Source: Dimorphilus gyrociliatus
Lineage: Eukaryota; Annelida; Polychaeta; Dinophilidae
Direction of reading: 5' to 3'
Assembly (NCBI GenBank): GCA_904063045.1
Contig: CAJFCJ010000007.1
Coordinates: 179,540-243,539, forward strand
DNA length: 64,000 nucleotides
The position numbers and the translations under genes are program-made. The notes under the pieces are model-generated. The model was not told where the DNA came from, did not search any database, and worked only from the letters and a program-made list of their open reading frames with translations. Numbering within the stretch: the first letter of the stretch is position 1; each line of letters starts with the position of its first letter. Below are positions 1-12,776 of this stretch, in pieces.

Positions 1-166
1 GAAATTATGGATCCAGGAGATAGTACTCATCTTTATTATTCAGCAAATAAGAAAGATATTGAAAAGAAGGAACAAAACAAAAGTAAGCATACTGACAATG
101 AAACTAATAGATTAAACCATCCAGATAAGAAATCACGTTTTACAAAACGGCCCTTAAATAAAATAC
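1..166 (+). CDS. possible exon of the LDLa membrane-protein gene, open at the window edge
   Basis: The frame is open from the first base to 166 and ends at a strong donor, GTAAGT at 167-172. It encodes a Lys/Asn/Asp-rich, low-complexity hydrophilic stretch with no signal peptide or recognised domain. Read in the frame of the ATG at 7 it leaves one spare base. That is exactly the phase needed by the exon starting at 1894, and joining them gives a Pro-Pro-Arg-Cys junction. I infer that it is an extracellular linker exon of the LDLa gene, with the true start left of the window. It could instead be the start of an unrelated gene, or a chance open frame. Confidence 0.4.
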
Positions 167-190
167 GTAAGTCGGAATTTTGTAACATGG

Positions 191-202
191 TGCGCATGCG
201 CA
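191..202. promoter_or_regulatory. NRF1-type palindrome
   Basis: TGCGCATGCGCA is a perfect copy of the NRF1 consensus, in a local GC-rich island inside AT-rich DNA. Such sites usually lie close to transcription starts. The gene it would serve is unclear, because the flanking open frames are weak. Confidence 0.35.
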
Positions 203-297
203 CGCATTGTTCTAAACGTTCATAAATACAGTGTAAAAATTGAAAGAAACAAAGATAATAATTGTTTTAGATTTAAAGAAAATTTATTTGAAAAGAA

Positions 298-491
298 TTA
301 AGCTTGTGCAGGACAAAACGTCTCTCTCCATTGATCATTCTTTTTTTTGTTCTGAGAAAAAAATTCAATATATAGATCAGTCAATTTGCCTAGCACCCGG
401 GTTAGATTATTAGAATGGAAGCTTGCTAATAATAACTCCAATAAATTATTCAAAGCAATTGCAAATATTCCATTGTTCAACGCTTGGCCGT
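298..491 (-). CDS. possible 3'-terminal exon of an unrecognised minus-strand gene
   Basis: A minus-strand open frame of about 60 codons ends at TAA (298-300). The peptide is Leu-rich and helical, with a GIFAIALNNLLELLLASF-type stretch followed by a charged, Trp-containing end. Its composition is more protein-like than most spurious frames nearby. A stop lies just upstream in frame, and a possible acceptor (TTTCTAAG) precedes position 491, so it would be a terminal exon. I do not recognise a family and found no convincing upstream exon. Confidence 0.25.
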
Positions 492-1893
492 CTTAGAAAC
501 GTTTTTTTTTTCTCCACACATTATTACTTTCAATGAAATACTTCGATTTCCGGCTGCCAGACGGGATAATGGCTGTTTTGTCAAGTTGTAGTGTCGTGTT
601 CATTCATCTTATTCCTATCGCCTATGTTTTTCTCCGAAATCGAATAGTATTAAATCTCTATAGTGCATAAAGACGGACGTAATAGAAGACAACTGCAATC
701 TACTGCAATGTATTAAGGGGCTAAGAGTATTACGTGCGTCTTCTGGGCAGCCTTTTAAAGTGCGTATTTAATACTTACTTAAAATAGCTTCAGTTTTATA
801 AATAATGTATACTTCCGTCTGTAGGTTTTAATTGTTCTCGTGATTTTAGTTATTTGTTATATGAGAAATTTAAACATTAAACTCGATTATTAAAATAATT
901 TCCAGTTTAAAAAAGACTATGCATTCTTTATATTCGAACAGTCGCTTTAAGGGATTTTATTAGACAACTACTTCCTTTAAACGAGAAAAAGGTGTATTTT
1001 GCGAGCGTGTACTTGTTTATAAGTGAATGAACTATGTATAGCGAGAGACAAGATATTTAAAATAGAAAAGCTTAAAAGACAAAATAATAGGTGGGAAAAA
1101 AAAAAGAGAGCTAAAATATATTTCTTTACAGTGCATTATATGCACGCAAGTTTGGTAGAATAATCACAGTTCATCCTTCCTTCCTCTATTTAACTTTGTT
1201 CTTAAACCCTGTACAAAAAAATCCCATTCACACTACCGTATCCAAACGTGTAATAGACCAATCAATATAACTTGTTAAAAAAAAAATTACTACCCCGCAT
1301 GTTTATGGTCTACCGAATCAAAATCGACTATGTAACCAATGTGAATGAGCCGACTAACGAATCGGAATGAATTGCCTGTAGATTACATCATTTCCCTTCG
1401 TTTTTCCAAGATATTTTCTCCGAATGCAATTCGTAAATATTTCTAGTAAATAAAAAGAGAAATAACAAAGAAAACATCCCTTTATAATTTACCTGCATAA
1501 GCGAATAATTTAGTCTATTTGATGTTTAGCTTTTAGATTTTTTTTCCTCACAACAAATGCACACTTTGCAATATTTAGTTTTCAAATATTAATTTATATC
1601 TTACCTATATAAAATAAAGAGTTCATTAGCTCTTAGCTTTTTATACTTGTTGTGAAAATTGACAGAGAGAAACCATATTTTATTGATAATATTCTATAAA
1701 ATATCTAAATTTAATATGTAATATCTTAAAATAAATTCATAAGTGATGTTATATTTAATAAACCGCACCCATTGTTTACAAATTTCACAATTTAATACAA
1801 GATGACTCAACTGTTATTGTCTTATTTAAAATTAATGGGATTTATTCTATATATTGTAGTCATGATAACTTATCTATTGATAATTCATAACAG

Positions 1894-4800
1894 CTCCGAG
1901 ATGCGAGAAAGATCAAATTGAATGTCCGACAAGCGATGGCAGAAAGAGTTGCTATCCGAATCCCGACGGAAAAGGATGCCGTACGTATACAATTTACATA
2001 TATTTGAATAATATTGCCAAAGAAAAGGTTATTTTATAAAAAGAGATAAGAAATAATAAGAAAATTTTGTTCTTACTTTAATTACAAAATCTTATAAATT
2101 ATATTAAATCGTATTTATCTGTTAAAGAAAGAAAAAACACTCTCTTTTGTGATTAATTATCTGAAACAGCAAAAGGAAATATTGGCTCAAAAATGATTTC
2201 TGTTTTCTTTTTCTTACCATTAAAAGGAGCGCTGCACGCACAGATGCATTTGCAACGAAATTTATTGATTGCTTTTACTAAAAATGTGTAACTGGGAACT
2301 TAATAATGGGTCTTTAATTATCTTATATTTATGCAAATGCAGATAAATATCTATCATATTTGCTTTGTAGTCTAAAACTATTTCCGTATAGGCTATAACC
2401 AAAATTTTTCAAGCTTCAAATATCTTCACTTCCTTTAATTTTCCTTTATTACCGATTATACATGTTTAAGAATATATATATATATATATATATATATACA
2501 GTATATACAGTATATACTTTTTATATATGCTAATTCATGCCAATGACTTTAAATCCACGTATGCAGTATTATTCACGGCATATTATTCTATATGTATTGC
2601 ATGGTCTTATACTAGTTTTTGGAAAGAAAGAGAATTCATCGATTATACTTTAGCCTAACAAATATGTGGCGTTACTGTATTATTATCCATTATTGTCGTG
2701 AATAAGGAACGGGAATTTCTTTCTATCACCTCTTCTCCTTCTCTCTCTCTCTCTTCCCTATTTGTGTGTCCTCCCTTTCTCAACGTTTCTTTCGGTTTTT
2801 TATAACTCTCTCCCTAATATGCATACCCTCTTATTCCTTTCTTTCATTACTTTACTTCCCTGGAGTAAAATTCGTTGACTTCTGTGTAATTTACTCCTCT
2901 ATCTACCTACTTCAATTATTTGATATTGTAAGAAAGAGAAGACAAAGGAAATAAATTATAGTAGACATTAATTTCGTTACAGATAGAATAATTCTCTGTA
3001 TGAGTTTGAAGGTTTAATTAAATCAGAATACTGCTTTAAACTTCTGCGAGGATAATTAATGTTAAAATATAAATGCAGTAAGCCTTTTAAAGAATATATG
3101 AATAGACTATGTACTGTAGATATACATATATAGATATATATGAGATGTATATATCTCAGCATATATACGAAACAACCTATACAATAGTATATATATAGAG
3201 AGGGAGAAAGTAGAAAGATAATACAGACAAAGAGAAGAATGACCTAACAGCGTTTCTATCTTAGTAGAATAATGTAAACATTACAGATACTATATGTATT
3301 TTTCAGGGATGTAATTGCGTTAGCAATAATAAATGATAGAGATAGTGTTTTAATCTACGCTTTTGGCTTAATTAGCTAATTATTTTGTAAAGGCGGGATA
3401 CTAAGCTCTTATTATCATAGTATTTTGACAATTTCCTGAAGAAATCATGTAAAAAGAAGAAAATCTAGACAGCTACTTACTTATTTTCGTCTGGTAATAC
3501 ATTTTGCGTCAATGTCTTTAAAATTTATCATTACGTGTTTACAAGGACATTGAATGATTTTTTTTCCTTCGCTTTTCCATTTATCTTTTTCCTTTTCCTT
3601 ATCCTCTGTCTCTCCCCTATCTATCTTTTTTTCTTCTTTTCTATCTCCATTTGGATAGTCCTAATGTACATCACTGGTATCATCTGTGAAATAGAGTGTA
3701 ATGTTTCCCTTAGGAACTATGTAGTCAAATCTTTATTCTGCCGTATATATTGAAATTAACCTACTTTTTATACCAAATTCCTCGAGGAATGATTCTATAT
3801 TTAAACGTATAAGGAATAAAATTTTCTATTAGTCTGTATGACACAAATTTTTTGAAAACTGTACGCTAGCTTTGTGTAGTGAGATAATAAAAAAACAAGT
3901 AATACAAATTAATCATGTGACCTTTTGGTTTGTTTTCAAATATCAAGTTATCAATTATAAGAAAGTGATTATTATATTCTCTGAAAATAAACGATATAAT
4001 ATCACTCAAGAGAAAGGACGGAATTTTTAATCTTTTTATTTACCTAAGGGAAATATGTACATTGAACTTAACAGTCAACTATTGAAATTTATTAACCTTT
4101 ACAATATAATGACTATACGCTTTTATATATTTTAAAAACTGCTATATCTTGCCTATTATTATACTGTAATCATTTGACTCCTATTCTTTTTCCTTGTCTC
4201 ACAATGCATTTTTCTTCTTTTTCAATTCCACTCTACAATAGGAGAAAGATTCTTAAGCAATCGACCTTGTAAACAAAGAGTAATGATAATGGTAATAGCT
4301 ATGTAGAACTCAAAAATTGATACTCTTTTTGTTCTGAAAGCATAAATTATAAATTGATTTCTTTAAATATCAAATGTGTTTTAACATTCTCGTCTGATAT
4401 CAGTGTTGATTTTTCAAATTGTAAGAAAACAGAGGGAAAGATGATTTACAGGTGAAATAGAGAAAAGTCCTCTTTCAATATTGATTTCTTTTTCATAGTG
4501 GGAAAGAAGTCTCTATTAGGAGCTTCTTGTTGAAGGCGTTACCTTCCTATACAAACACTTTTTCTTTGGCAATTTAATCAAGCGGAATCTTTTGATTAGA
4601 ATAGTCTATCCTTTATACAAATTCCTTGCGTGTAATGGCTAAATCAGTGTCGTTTTTTCTTCCTTTTTTTCATTTGAAAAAAAAAAACAGCAAACATAAC
4701 TTGTCCTGCTCACGTTCCATTCCACTGCAAAACTCAGTCTTATTGCTTCTCTCAAAATCAAAAATGTGACGGAACAACCGATTGCCCCGATAAACTAGAC

Positions 4801-7800
4801 GAAAGCAATTGCCCAACTACGGCCCTGTCGTCGAAGGACATAAAGTTAATAATAGCTTTGCCTCTGACTGGAATTCTGCTGATCGTCTATTTGGTAGTAA
4901 TAATTAAATGTTGGAGGCATAGGAAGCGATTAAGAAGCCGATCCGACGAAGAAATTGGCAATAGAACAGAACTTCGAAGAGTAAATAGGAAAGAGTCAGA
5001 ATCGACTTATGCACGGGTTCCCAGCATTCACGCCAATGGTAGCGTTCGATCAGAAAATGGTAGCGTTCACCGGGAAGGAAGTGTTGGTAAGTAATTCTAA
5101 TAGCTATTATAGAGGATATCAGCGTTGCGTGTGATTTAGAAATCATTGCCAAGTTTTATGTCCATGTGAAACAAAATTCCATATATACTTTAGCTTATAT
5201 CAAAGACTTAACAACTTAAAACAAATCAATAAGTTTTACTTCTTCCTTTATTCAAATTTCACATTTTCTCCCAAAGTTTTTGTAGATGTTTTATTTATTT
5301 GTACTTCCATTTTATCTTTTTATTTTACATATAAAAATAGTAAAGCGCCTTTTACAGTACGGTAAACAGTAACAATTACGTAAAGATTCGTATAGGGAAT
5401 AGAAACCAACATTCTTAAAGTCTGCAATCGATACTTCCTATTTTCTTCTTAATATTCATTATATTTACTCAACAAACAAAACCGTTAACTTCTTAATCTT
5501 CTGGATGGATCTCCTTCACTTTTTGTTTGAACAAATCATTTAGCAAATACATCTTCAGCCTTCTGTAGTAGATTCATGAAACATTCCTAACAATGATGTT
5601 CCCTTCCTTTTTTATAAGATGATTCAAATGAAAGATTCCTAGTTTAGTTGGACAATAGATAAGGAAAAAGTATAAAATATTTAACAAAAGGATCATAAAT
5701 TGTATGAAAACGATCAAAAGCGTTATATTATTGAAGTTGTTTTTGAATAAAGAGAAATTAGAGCAATTAACATATTAAATGTAGCTTTTTGACGTAAAGC
5801 GTCCCTAATCTGTAAATGTTAAGGTTTGTAAATATAATCTATCAATACATTGTTAACATGAAAATTGTTAAGTTAATAAAAAGATATACGACGCTAAACT
5901 GAACGGGTCAGTGAACAATTTAATAACAAGTAATTTAGCTGATAACCAAAACTGGAATAGTTCATCAATATATTTTTACAATAGAACTAAAAATATTCTA
6001 CAATTTATTACTTTTTTTACCCTTTTTAATATAATTTATATCATTGAACAGGCTCGCAACCGGATAGCGCTAGAGCTAGAGCAGATTCGATTGTATCCGG
6101 TATACTAAGAAGCCGCGAAAACTCAATCAATACGCTCGGAATTCCCGGAGTCCTAAGTCGTGAACCAAGTCACGTGACACTAGGTGTACCGAGCCGTCAA
6201 GGGACTTTTAAACTTCGCCGAAGCTTTGAGAGTATTCCAGAAAGCGTTAGGCGAAGTGTTTCCAGGGAAAGTTTAGGAGGTGTTGGAGAACATGCTCATA
6301 CCTCGCAGAATAATGATGGAAGTGAAAGGCGAGAGAGGACCGGTAATGGTCGGCCGGCTCCGCCAACATACGAAGAGGCAATTGCCGAAGGGACTTTTGA
6401 ATCGGACGAAGAAGCCGATGCTGACGATGAAAACGACGAGAGGCAGGTAAATACGAGGTTTCTTTATAACATTAGTATCTTAGAAAGTTAACCAGTTAAA
6501 TTCGGTTCACACATTGACGTATGCAAATAAGGCGCCTAATTTTATCTAAAAATAGCAATAAAAAAAAGAACATGGAAACTAACTTTACAATTTTATTGAA
6601 AAAACTGGAAAACGGGAATGTAAATACAAAATTAATAAAAGTTCCGCTGTAAAAAAATCCAATTCATAGAATATTAAAAAACCTCTCTCTTCCTTCAAAT
6701 CGATTTAAAAATGGAAATTGATTAAAAAACAGTTGTAGGAAAGAAAGAAAAGTTAAAAATAATTTTTTTTCTCAACTCCTTCCTCTCTAAGAGAGAAAAC
6801 AAATTTATTCAAAGAGAAGTAGCCCGAGGCTGAAGGACTTTGACAAGATCATGCTTAAGAACGTGCTTAAGCAGTACATTTCTTTTCGGATATGCAAGGC
6901 TAAACTTATTTCCCAAGCCCACTTTAAACGAATACGACTAATAAGAGTGTTACCTCAGCTCTGTTTTCATTCTCGTCTTTCCATATAAAATTGCAAATTT
7001 CCAGTATTTTTTTTTATTCACTCTTATTTAATTGATGCATTAATTCAATAACAATGCAAACAATATACTTGGTGGGAATTATGAAATATTTATACATCGT
7101 TTACACATGTAGAAGTGTGCAATAGACCGTTTTTTTATTATATTTAAGTCATATTTCACTGAATTTCTTTCCAGCTTCTAATTATTTATTAATTTTCAGG
7201 ATATAGCATTATATTCATAATTTGCATTATGCTTTTGTATATATTTATATAAAAATTTTTTAATGTTCTGCTATGTGATTAATCGACATTTATAATTAAT
7301 TCTTTTTCTCCTTTATTTATTTAGGATTCCGAGGCCAAGTCCGAAGATGGTGCTAGTGAAAATAAAAAGTCCAAACTTAAGCGAACCCTCTCCAAAAAAC
7401 TGCAGAAAAAATTTCAAAACTATGTCGTTTGTATGAAGGTAAACAACCTGCACCGAGAAGATGAATCCAAACAAACAAAAACCACCAAATATTTTAAAAA
7501 AATCCACTTTAACGAAACAACCAACAAATCAACAACCACAAAAAAACCATCGAAACCGATATTTTGCTCTTTCTGTCTCTTTTTTTTCTCTCTCTATCTC
7601 TCTCTGTCTCTTCACGCAATCTTCTTTCCGCTCAAACGAAAAATATTCGCCACGTTTTTTTCTCTTCTCGTTATCCGTCGAAACAGAGAAATTAACGATT
7701 TTTTTTTCTTCATTTTTTCCATCATATTTTCCTGCAAAATCTCTACTTCCTCGAGGGTAAGTTTCATTTAATCTTTATATATATATATATTCGCATGCGC

Positions 7801-10707
7801 CACATATATATATATATTTATATTTAGACGTATACGTCGAGTTATAAATAGATATTATGAATGTACAGTATAATTTATAGTCAAAAGCGAATTATAATCA
7901 GAAATATCCTTAAAATAGTTCGCATATGAATATTTTAACTAATGAAACGGATGAATTGTGATAAAGTACAAATCTGTTTGTCAATTTGAAAATGATAATG
8001 TGTTATACAGCAAGGCCATTGTTATATATTTGTAAAGTACACGCAATAGAAACCTAGGTTACGTTATTAACTTTATATTGGTATAAGATAACTAATAATA
8101 TCATTCATAGAGTCATACTTTTTGTAAATAGTGCAACTAATATTTTAAGTCTAGTTAAATCTAACTTATTTATCATGATACTAATTAATTAAACAGTGTA
8201 TAATTATTTCTTAAAACGCTCCCCTTGCCTTTAACACCTTAAAGACTTCTTAAAAAGCAAATTATCAAGTGCATTATGCTTGGTTCTATCGAGTCCTTTC
8301 TTATGGACTGTAAAACATAGAGAGAGATATAATATACACTTGCACTCTCTCACGTACAAATGTATTAAAATAGGTTTCCTTACTTCACCTTCATCTTAGA
8401 GGTGAAGTTGGAATATCGCACTCGAAATTTTCGGTTTTTACCGGAAAACCTCTTTATTTATAGATAATTAAAAGTATTTAAGTAAATTTTTAGCAACGTA
8501 AGCAAGATCTTAGTCATAAATTAATATTAGTTGTATTTATTTGCTGCATAGAATAGATAAAATGAATACAAAGAAAGAGAAAGTTTCTCCCTATTTTTAC
8601 AATTAAAGTAACAAAGGAAAAAGCTAAATTTTATAAATGACTGTAAGCCTACGTTTTTTTAAGCTAATACAACGGACAGAAAAATAATCATGAGAAAAGA
8701 AAGGAATATCTTAAGACTTAACTGGGTATTTTCCATAAAAGCCGTTCCAAACAATAAATAACAGTGGATTTGTCAATAAAATAGCTTTATTTCTTAGACA
8801 GTTTCCATGGAGTTTACAAGAAATACTATAGAAACAGAAAGACATCATTTATCAATCAAATAGAGGGGGAGGGACGGGAGGGGGGAAAGCTACAAAAGAT
8901 ACTAGATTCTAGACAGTTTTAATTCCGTACTCGGACAGTAAACGATCGTAAATTCTATGTTTCCTCTCTATTCCATTCTTATCCGTTTCTAATTTTATAT
9001 TAGAAACAACTCAGAAGATGAATAAAATTGCTATATAATATACAAGTAAATGATGATAATGATTCTGGAATAACAATAGGTTATTATTCACACGTCACCT
9101 TACTTATTAGATTTGTTATGACAAGGTTTTGTACTACATAAAATTCTACTAGTAGCTTCCCTTCCCTTTTTTTTTTGCCTTTTACAATCCCAGTAGCATT
9201 GTTCTTATCGACTATCACTTTTCTAATATTGATAATATTAGCTAAAAGCAGGATATTTACTATACAAACAGCTTTATACATATTCTATAAATAATTATAA
9301 GTCTATAGACAGTGCGATAATATAGTATTGATAATAATATAGGAATAAAATAAGTAAGACCTCCATAAAACCGAGACGATGATAAAGTAAAATAAGTAGT
9401 TAGGCGGTTACCTAATTGAGCTAAAAGCTTTTCATTTTAACCATAAATTTTCCAAGAACGCTCCTTCATGATATCTTTTTTTGAAACAGATAATTGAACT
9501 TTAAAAGGGTAAAAAAAAGGGAGGTTTTTTTGCACCAAATAATACTATCATTCCAAAAGGCTTTTAAGCTTAATTGACTACAGCTCAAAATCCGGCTGAG
9601 ACGTAAATGTTTACTCATTAATATTCACGGCAGGATATCTTTTGCAGAAAATTTGAGAAGAGTAATCTTAATTAAACGCATCTCAGCTTAAAATGGTCTA
9701 ATTAGTTGCATAATTGTTTTAATAATCATAGATGTAAAGTAAAGAAAAATAGTTAAATTCCACTTTTTGTACTCTACTAATCTGTTAATCTGGAATATAT
9801 ATTAAGGAATTATTTAGTAAAAAGCTATAAATACGGAAACGTGAGCGTACATGCATAAAATAAACTATAGTATGAATTATAAATAGCACATCCATTATAC
9901 ATATTGCAGCTAGGGTAACGCAAATACAACATATAGAAATATATATCACGAACATCGAAATCCGATAACTTATTTGCATATAGGACTAATCTAATCAAAT
10001 TTCAATTTTTCTCACAGTTTGAGAGACTTCTCTCTTTTTCAAGTAAGAGAAAAATCAATGGATTAATCAAGCCGAAGATGTTCTAAAAAAAGACTCTAAC
10101 GACCGGACGCCTTTAGGGTTACTTCCGGCCGACAGAAGAAATATTTTAGTGGTCAAACAAGATCTGGAAATGTTCCTTCTATTTTTTTTATTGCTAAAAT
10201 AAAAAAATTGTAATGGAAATAAATAATTTACATGGAAAATTGTCTTTTTTCTATATTTTTATTGTTATCCAAAGTTTATATCAATTTACTCAAGAAGCGC
10301 CTTATTGCATATTAATTAATTGTGTAATTGAAGTTCTACTGATTCAATTATATATTTATGCTAATATGTTTAATACTGAATAAACAGGGATCAATGGAAG
10401 AAGACGAGGTAGACATGCAGAACGAAGCGTCTCTCTATGCAGATATAATGGGACTACACAAATCCTCAAGCGTCAATTCCTTAGGTAGACAATATCTCTT
10501 TAAAAAGATACATATGTATTTTACACAATTCTTTGTTAATTTAAATAAATAGGTGGAGTAGCTGCACGAGCGGCCGCAACAGGCATGATTCCAGGGCCAA
10601 CATCTGGAAAGCGAAAGAGGAGGAAAAATCCACTTTTGGGTTTGGACTTCGGAACTGGAAATTATACATCGACTAGCTCAGATTATGATTCTGATAGTTC
10701 TTATTAA
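1894..10707 (+). CDS. LDL-receptor class A type I membrane protein with PPxY cytoplasmic tail
   Basis: The exons are 1894-1980, 4691-5086, 6052-6446, 7325-7438, 10388-10484 and 10553-10707. Phases agree at every junction, giving at least 413 residues. The first exon carries a Cys-rich module. The second completes an LDLa repeat with a Ca-binding type end (CDGTTDCPDKLDESNC), followed by one membrane helix (about TGILLIVYLVVIIKCW) and a basic stop-transfer run. The cytoplasmic tail is long, Ser/Arg-rich and then acidic. It contains PPTY, a WW-domain ligand of the kind used by NEDD4-family ubiquitin ligases, and ends in a Lys/Arg patch and a Ser/Tyr/Asp-rich C-terminus. The layout resembles LDLRAD3 and LRP12-type receptors, but orthology is not established. 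The N-terminus and signal peptide are missing, probably upstream of the window. The donor at 7439 competes with one at 7757. Confidence 0.85.
2471..2514. repeat. TA microsatellite with two overlapping TATACAGTATA palindromes
   Basis: A run of TA dinucleotides passes into two tandem TATACAGTATA units at 2495-2505 and 2504-2514. It lies in the first large intron of the LDLa gene. The same palindrome recurs across the window. Confidence 0.85.
7439..7756 (+). other. in-frame alternative exon extension in the LDLa gene
   Basis: Downstream of the donor at 7439 the frame stays open for another 106 codons. It reaches a second, stronger donor, GTAAGT at 7757-7762, in exactly the same phase. Use of the distal site would insert 106 residues: a Lys/Thr/Asn-rich part, then a Phe/Leu/Ser-rich, pyrimidine-driven part. 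This may be alternative 5' splice-site use, or simply a pyrimidine-rich intron start that lacks stops by chance. Confidence 0.35.
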
Positions 10708-10901
10708 GAAGAGAAAGAAATTTAAAAGGCCTAAACTTTCGTCAACTGTTCTTCGAATGTCTTCTGACCAAATTGTGAAAAAATGTTTTTTTTTTTCTCA
10801 AAAAATTTGTTTGATAAAAAGTAATAAGGTGAATAGCAACAAAACTTTTACTTGATTGCTGTGGTTTTTTTAAAACTTGGAGTTCTCTGGGAAGTTCCTT
10901 C

Positions 10902-10912
10902 AGATGGCGCTA
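10902..10912 (+). promoter_or_regulatory. CTCF-like core motif
   Basis: AGATGGCGCTA, preceded by CCTTC, matches the CTCF core pattern AGRKGGCGC. It lies about 195 bp past the stop of the LDLa gene, in the gap between convergent genes. Confidence 0.35.
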
Positions 10913-11700
10913 TTCGTAAACTTTCTGGACGTCAACCAAAGTACACAAAATTATTTTCAATAACTATCCAGTTTATTCTCTCTCTCTCGATGTATATGTA
11001 TGTATATACATACATACATATATATATAATATATATATATGTATCTACACAATGCATACCTCAGCCGATAAACAAAACCCAGTAACAGCCAATACCAAGT
11101 TCTAAATATGGATCATAATCAATGGAGATATTTAAAAAAAAACACACACACAAATTAACTCTTATCTTATACTTTCAATTATTTCTTTTTTTTGCCTTCT
11201 TTCAAAACAAAAGTGTATAAGAAAAAAAAAGACAGACTTTTTCTCATCATCCTACTGCAAAAAAGACTACGCAAAAAAAACCTACAAAACCTTTTTTTTT
11301 TTAAAAAAACAAACTTAACTTCATCTGCAATTCTTGGAGAAAACAATTTTTTAGCTACAAAAAAAATATATACAATAGCAAAATATGAAGAAAAAAAACT
11401 ACAAAAATACCGAACTACTTTGAATATTTTACCATAAACTGTGTTAGCAAACTATAACAAAAAAATGCTTCGAATAATCAAAATTTCTCGATCTTGTGCA
11501 TAAGAAAGATAATGTTTATAAGCAAGCAAACAAAAATAACAAAGAATATAACAGGAAGATAGCAAAAACATATTTCTTTAACTCCTATTGAATTACTATC
11601 GTCTTTTTTTGCTTTTGTTTCTGGAATTACAATTACTTTAATCTCTCTTCTCAAAAAATATAAAATTTTTTCTTCCCCTCCCCTTCCTCTCAAAAAATAT

Positions 11701-11810
11701 TATCTCCTCCTCCTCCTCCTCCTCCTCCTCCTACTTCTCCTCTTCTTCTTCTTCGTCTACATCTCCTTTTATTCTTCTTCTTCTTCTTCATCTTCTTCTT
11801 CTACTTCCGT
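11701..11810. repeat. CTC/CTT triplet microsatellite
   Basis: About ten CTC units are followed by degenerate CTT/CTC units interrupted by CGT, ATC and TTC. No open frame of interest crosses it. Confidence 0.9.
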
Positions 11811-12106
11811 AAACGAAAAGGACAAACATGTTTTAATATTTTAGCAATACTATTAATTATAATTATACTTGTTTAGTTACATTAATTTCTCTAAGTATTA
11901 TTTCAATTTTCTTTCTCTATATGTTTGCTTAAGAAAGAATGTTAACAGAAAAAAATCTGTATCAACATCTTCTATATAAGAAACAGGAACATCAGAAGAA
12001 GTTAACAAAATGTAAAGAAACTGTGTTAACACTTTTTTTCTGTTAATTTATCAAGTTTGTTAAACTTAGAAGTATGTGAATACGATACTTTTGAAATGAT
12101 TGCAAA

Positions 12107-12178
12107 TGAAAGAGAGGGAGAGAGAGAGAGAGCGAGATAGGAAGGAAGAAAGAAAGAAAGAAAGAAAGAAAGAGATAT
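12107..12178. repeat. GA / GAAA purine microsatellite
   Basis: A GA dinucleotide run passes into GGAA and then GAAA tetranucleotide repeats. Long open frames on the opposite strand here are artefacts of the pyrimidine run. Confidence 0.85.
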
Positions 12179-12776
12179 TGAAAAGACAAAACAGAAAGAT
12201 GCCAAGAGAAAGAAAGATAGTAAATAAAAAAAATGTACAAGGAACTAGTACAAATATATGTGAATGAAAGACACGTATTGTTTGCTGTATATATAACAAA
12301 CTTGCATTGTTATTGTTGGTGAGGATATATACAGTTATAATATATATTGATTAGGAAATCTTAAAATGTGAAAAAAGTAACCTAAAGAAAATGCTCTTAC
12401 TGTGTATATTGTATATTCGAGTGGAAACATTTTCCGTATAAAAAAAAGACAGACTGCTTAAATTTTTTGCTTTACTGCAAAAAAACAAAAAAAAACAAAA
12501 AAAATGACAAACATTAAACAGTTATGACAAAAATATGAAAATTATCGTGATTATGATTATTATATATGTATTTTAAGAAGAAAAGAAAATCAAAATACGT
12601 TTTTGTTATGGCGAGAAATACATAGATGCTCAAACAATGCACATATTAAAAAAAATTATAACTGTGTGTTTCAATTATCCGTATTACACTCATATTATAT
12701 GCTTAGCTTTTTGCAATTTTATCTATATGTACTATATATATATAGTATATATATTTAGAAATGTACTAAAAAACTA

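Larger units (their letters stand above)
167..1893. other. intron or intergenic DNA
   Basis: Apart from the NRF1-type site and the weak minus-strand frame at 298-491, this stretch is AT-rich with no coding frame I can support. If the exon at 1-166 belongs to the LDLa gene, this is a 1.7-kb intron. Confidence 0.5.
10708..12776. other. convergent intergenic region, LDLa gene to D-serine dehydratase
   Basis: This holds the 3' flanks of two convergent genes. It contains a CTCF-like core (10902-10912), a 22-bp perfect palindrome (10995-11016), a CTC/CTT triplet tract and a purine tract. Poly-A runs are frequent. I see no supportable gene. Confidence 0.7.

Noticed and set aside
12043-12299. Overlapping minus-strand frames rich in Ser, Leu and Phe
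   Set aside because: They are produced by the GA/GAAA purine tract read on the other strand, with no domain and no splice logic.
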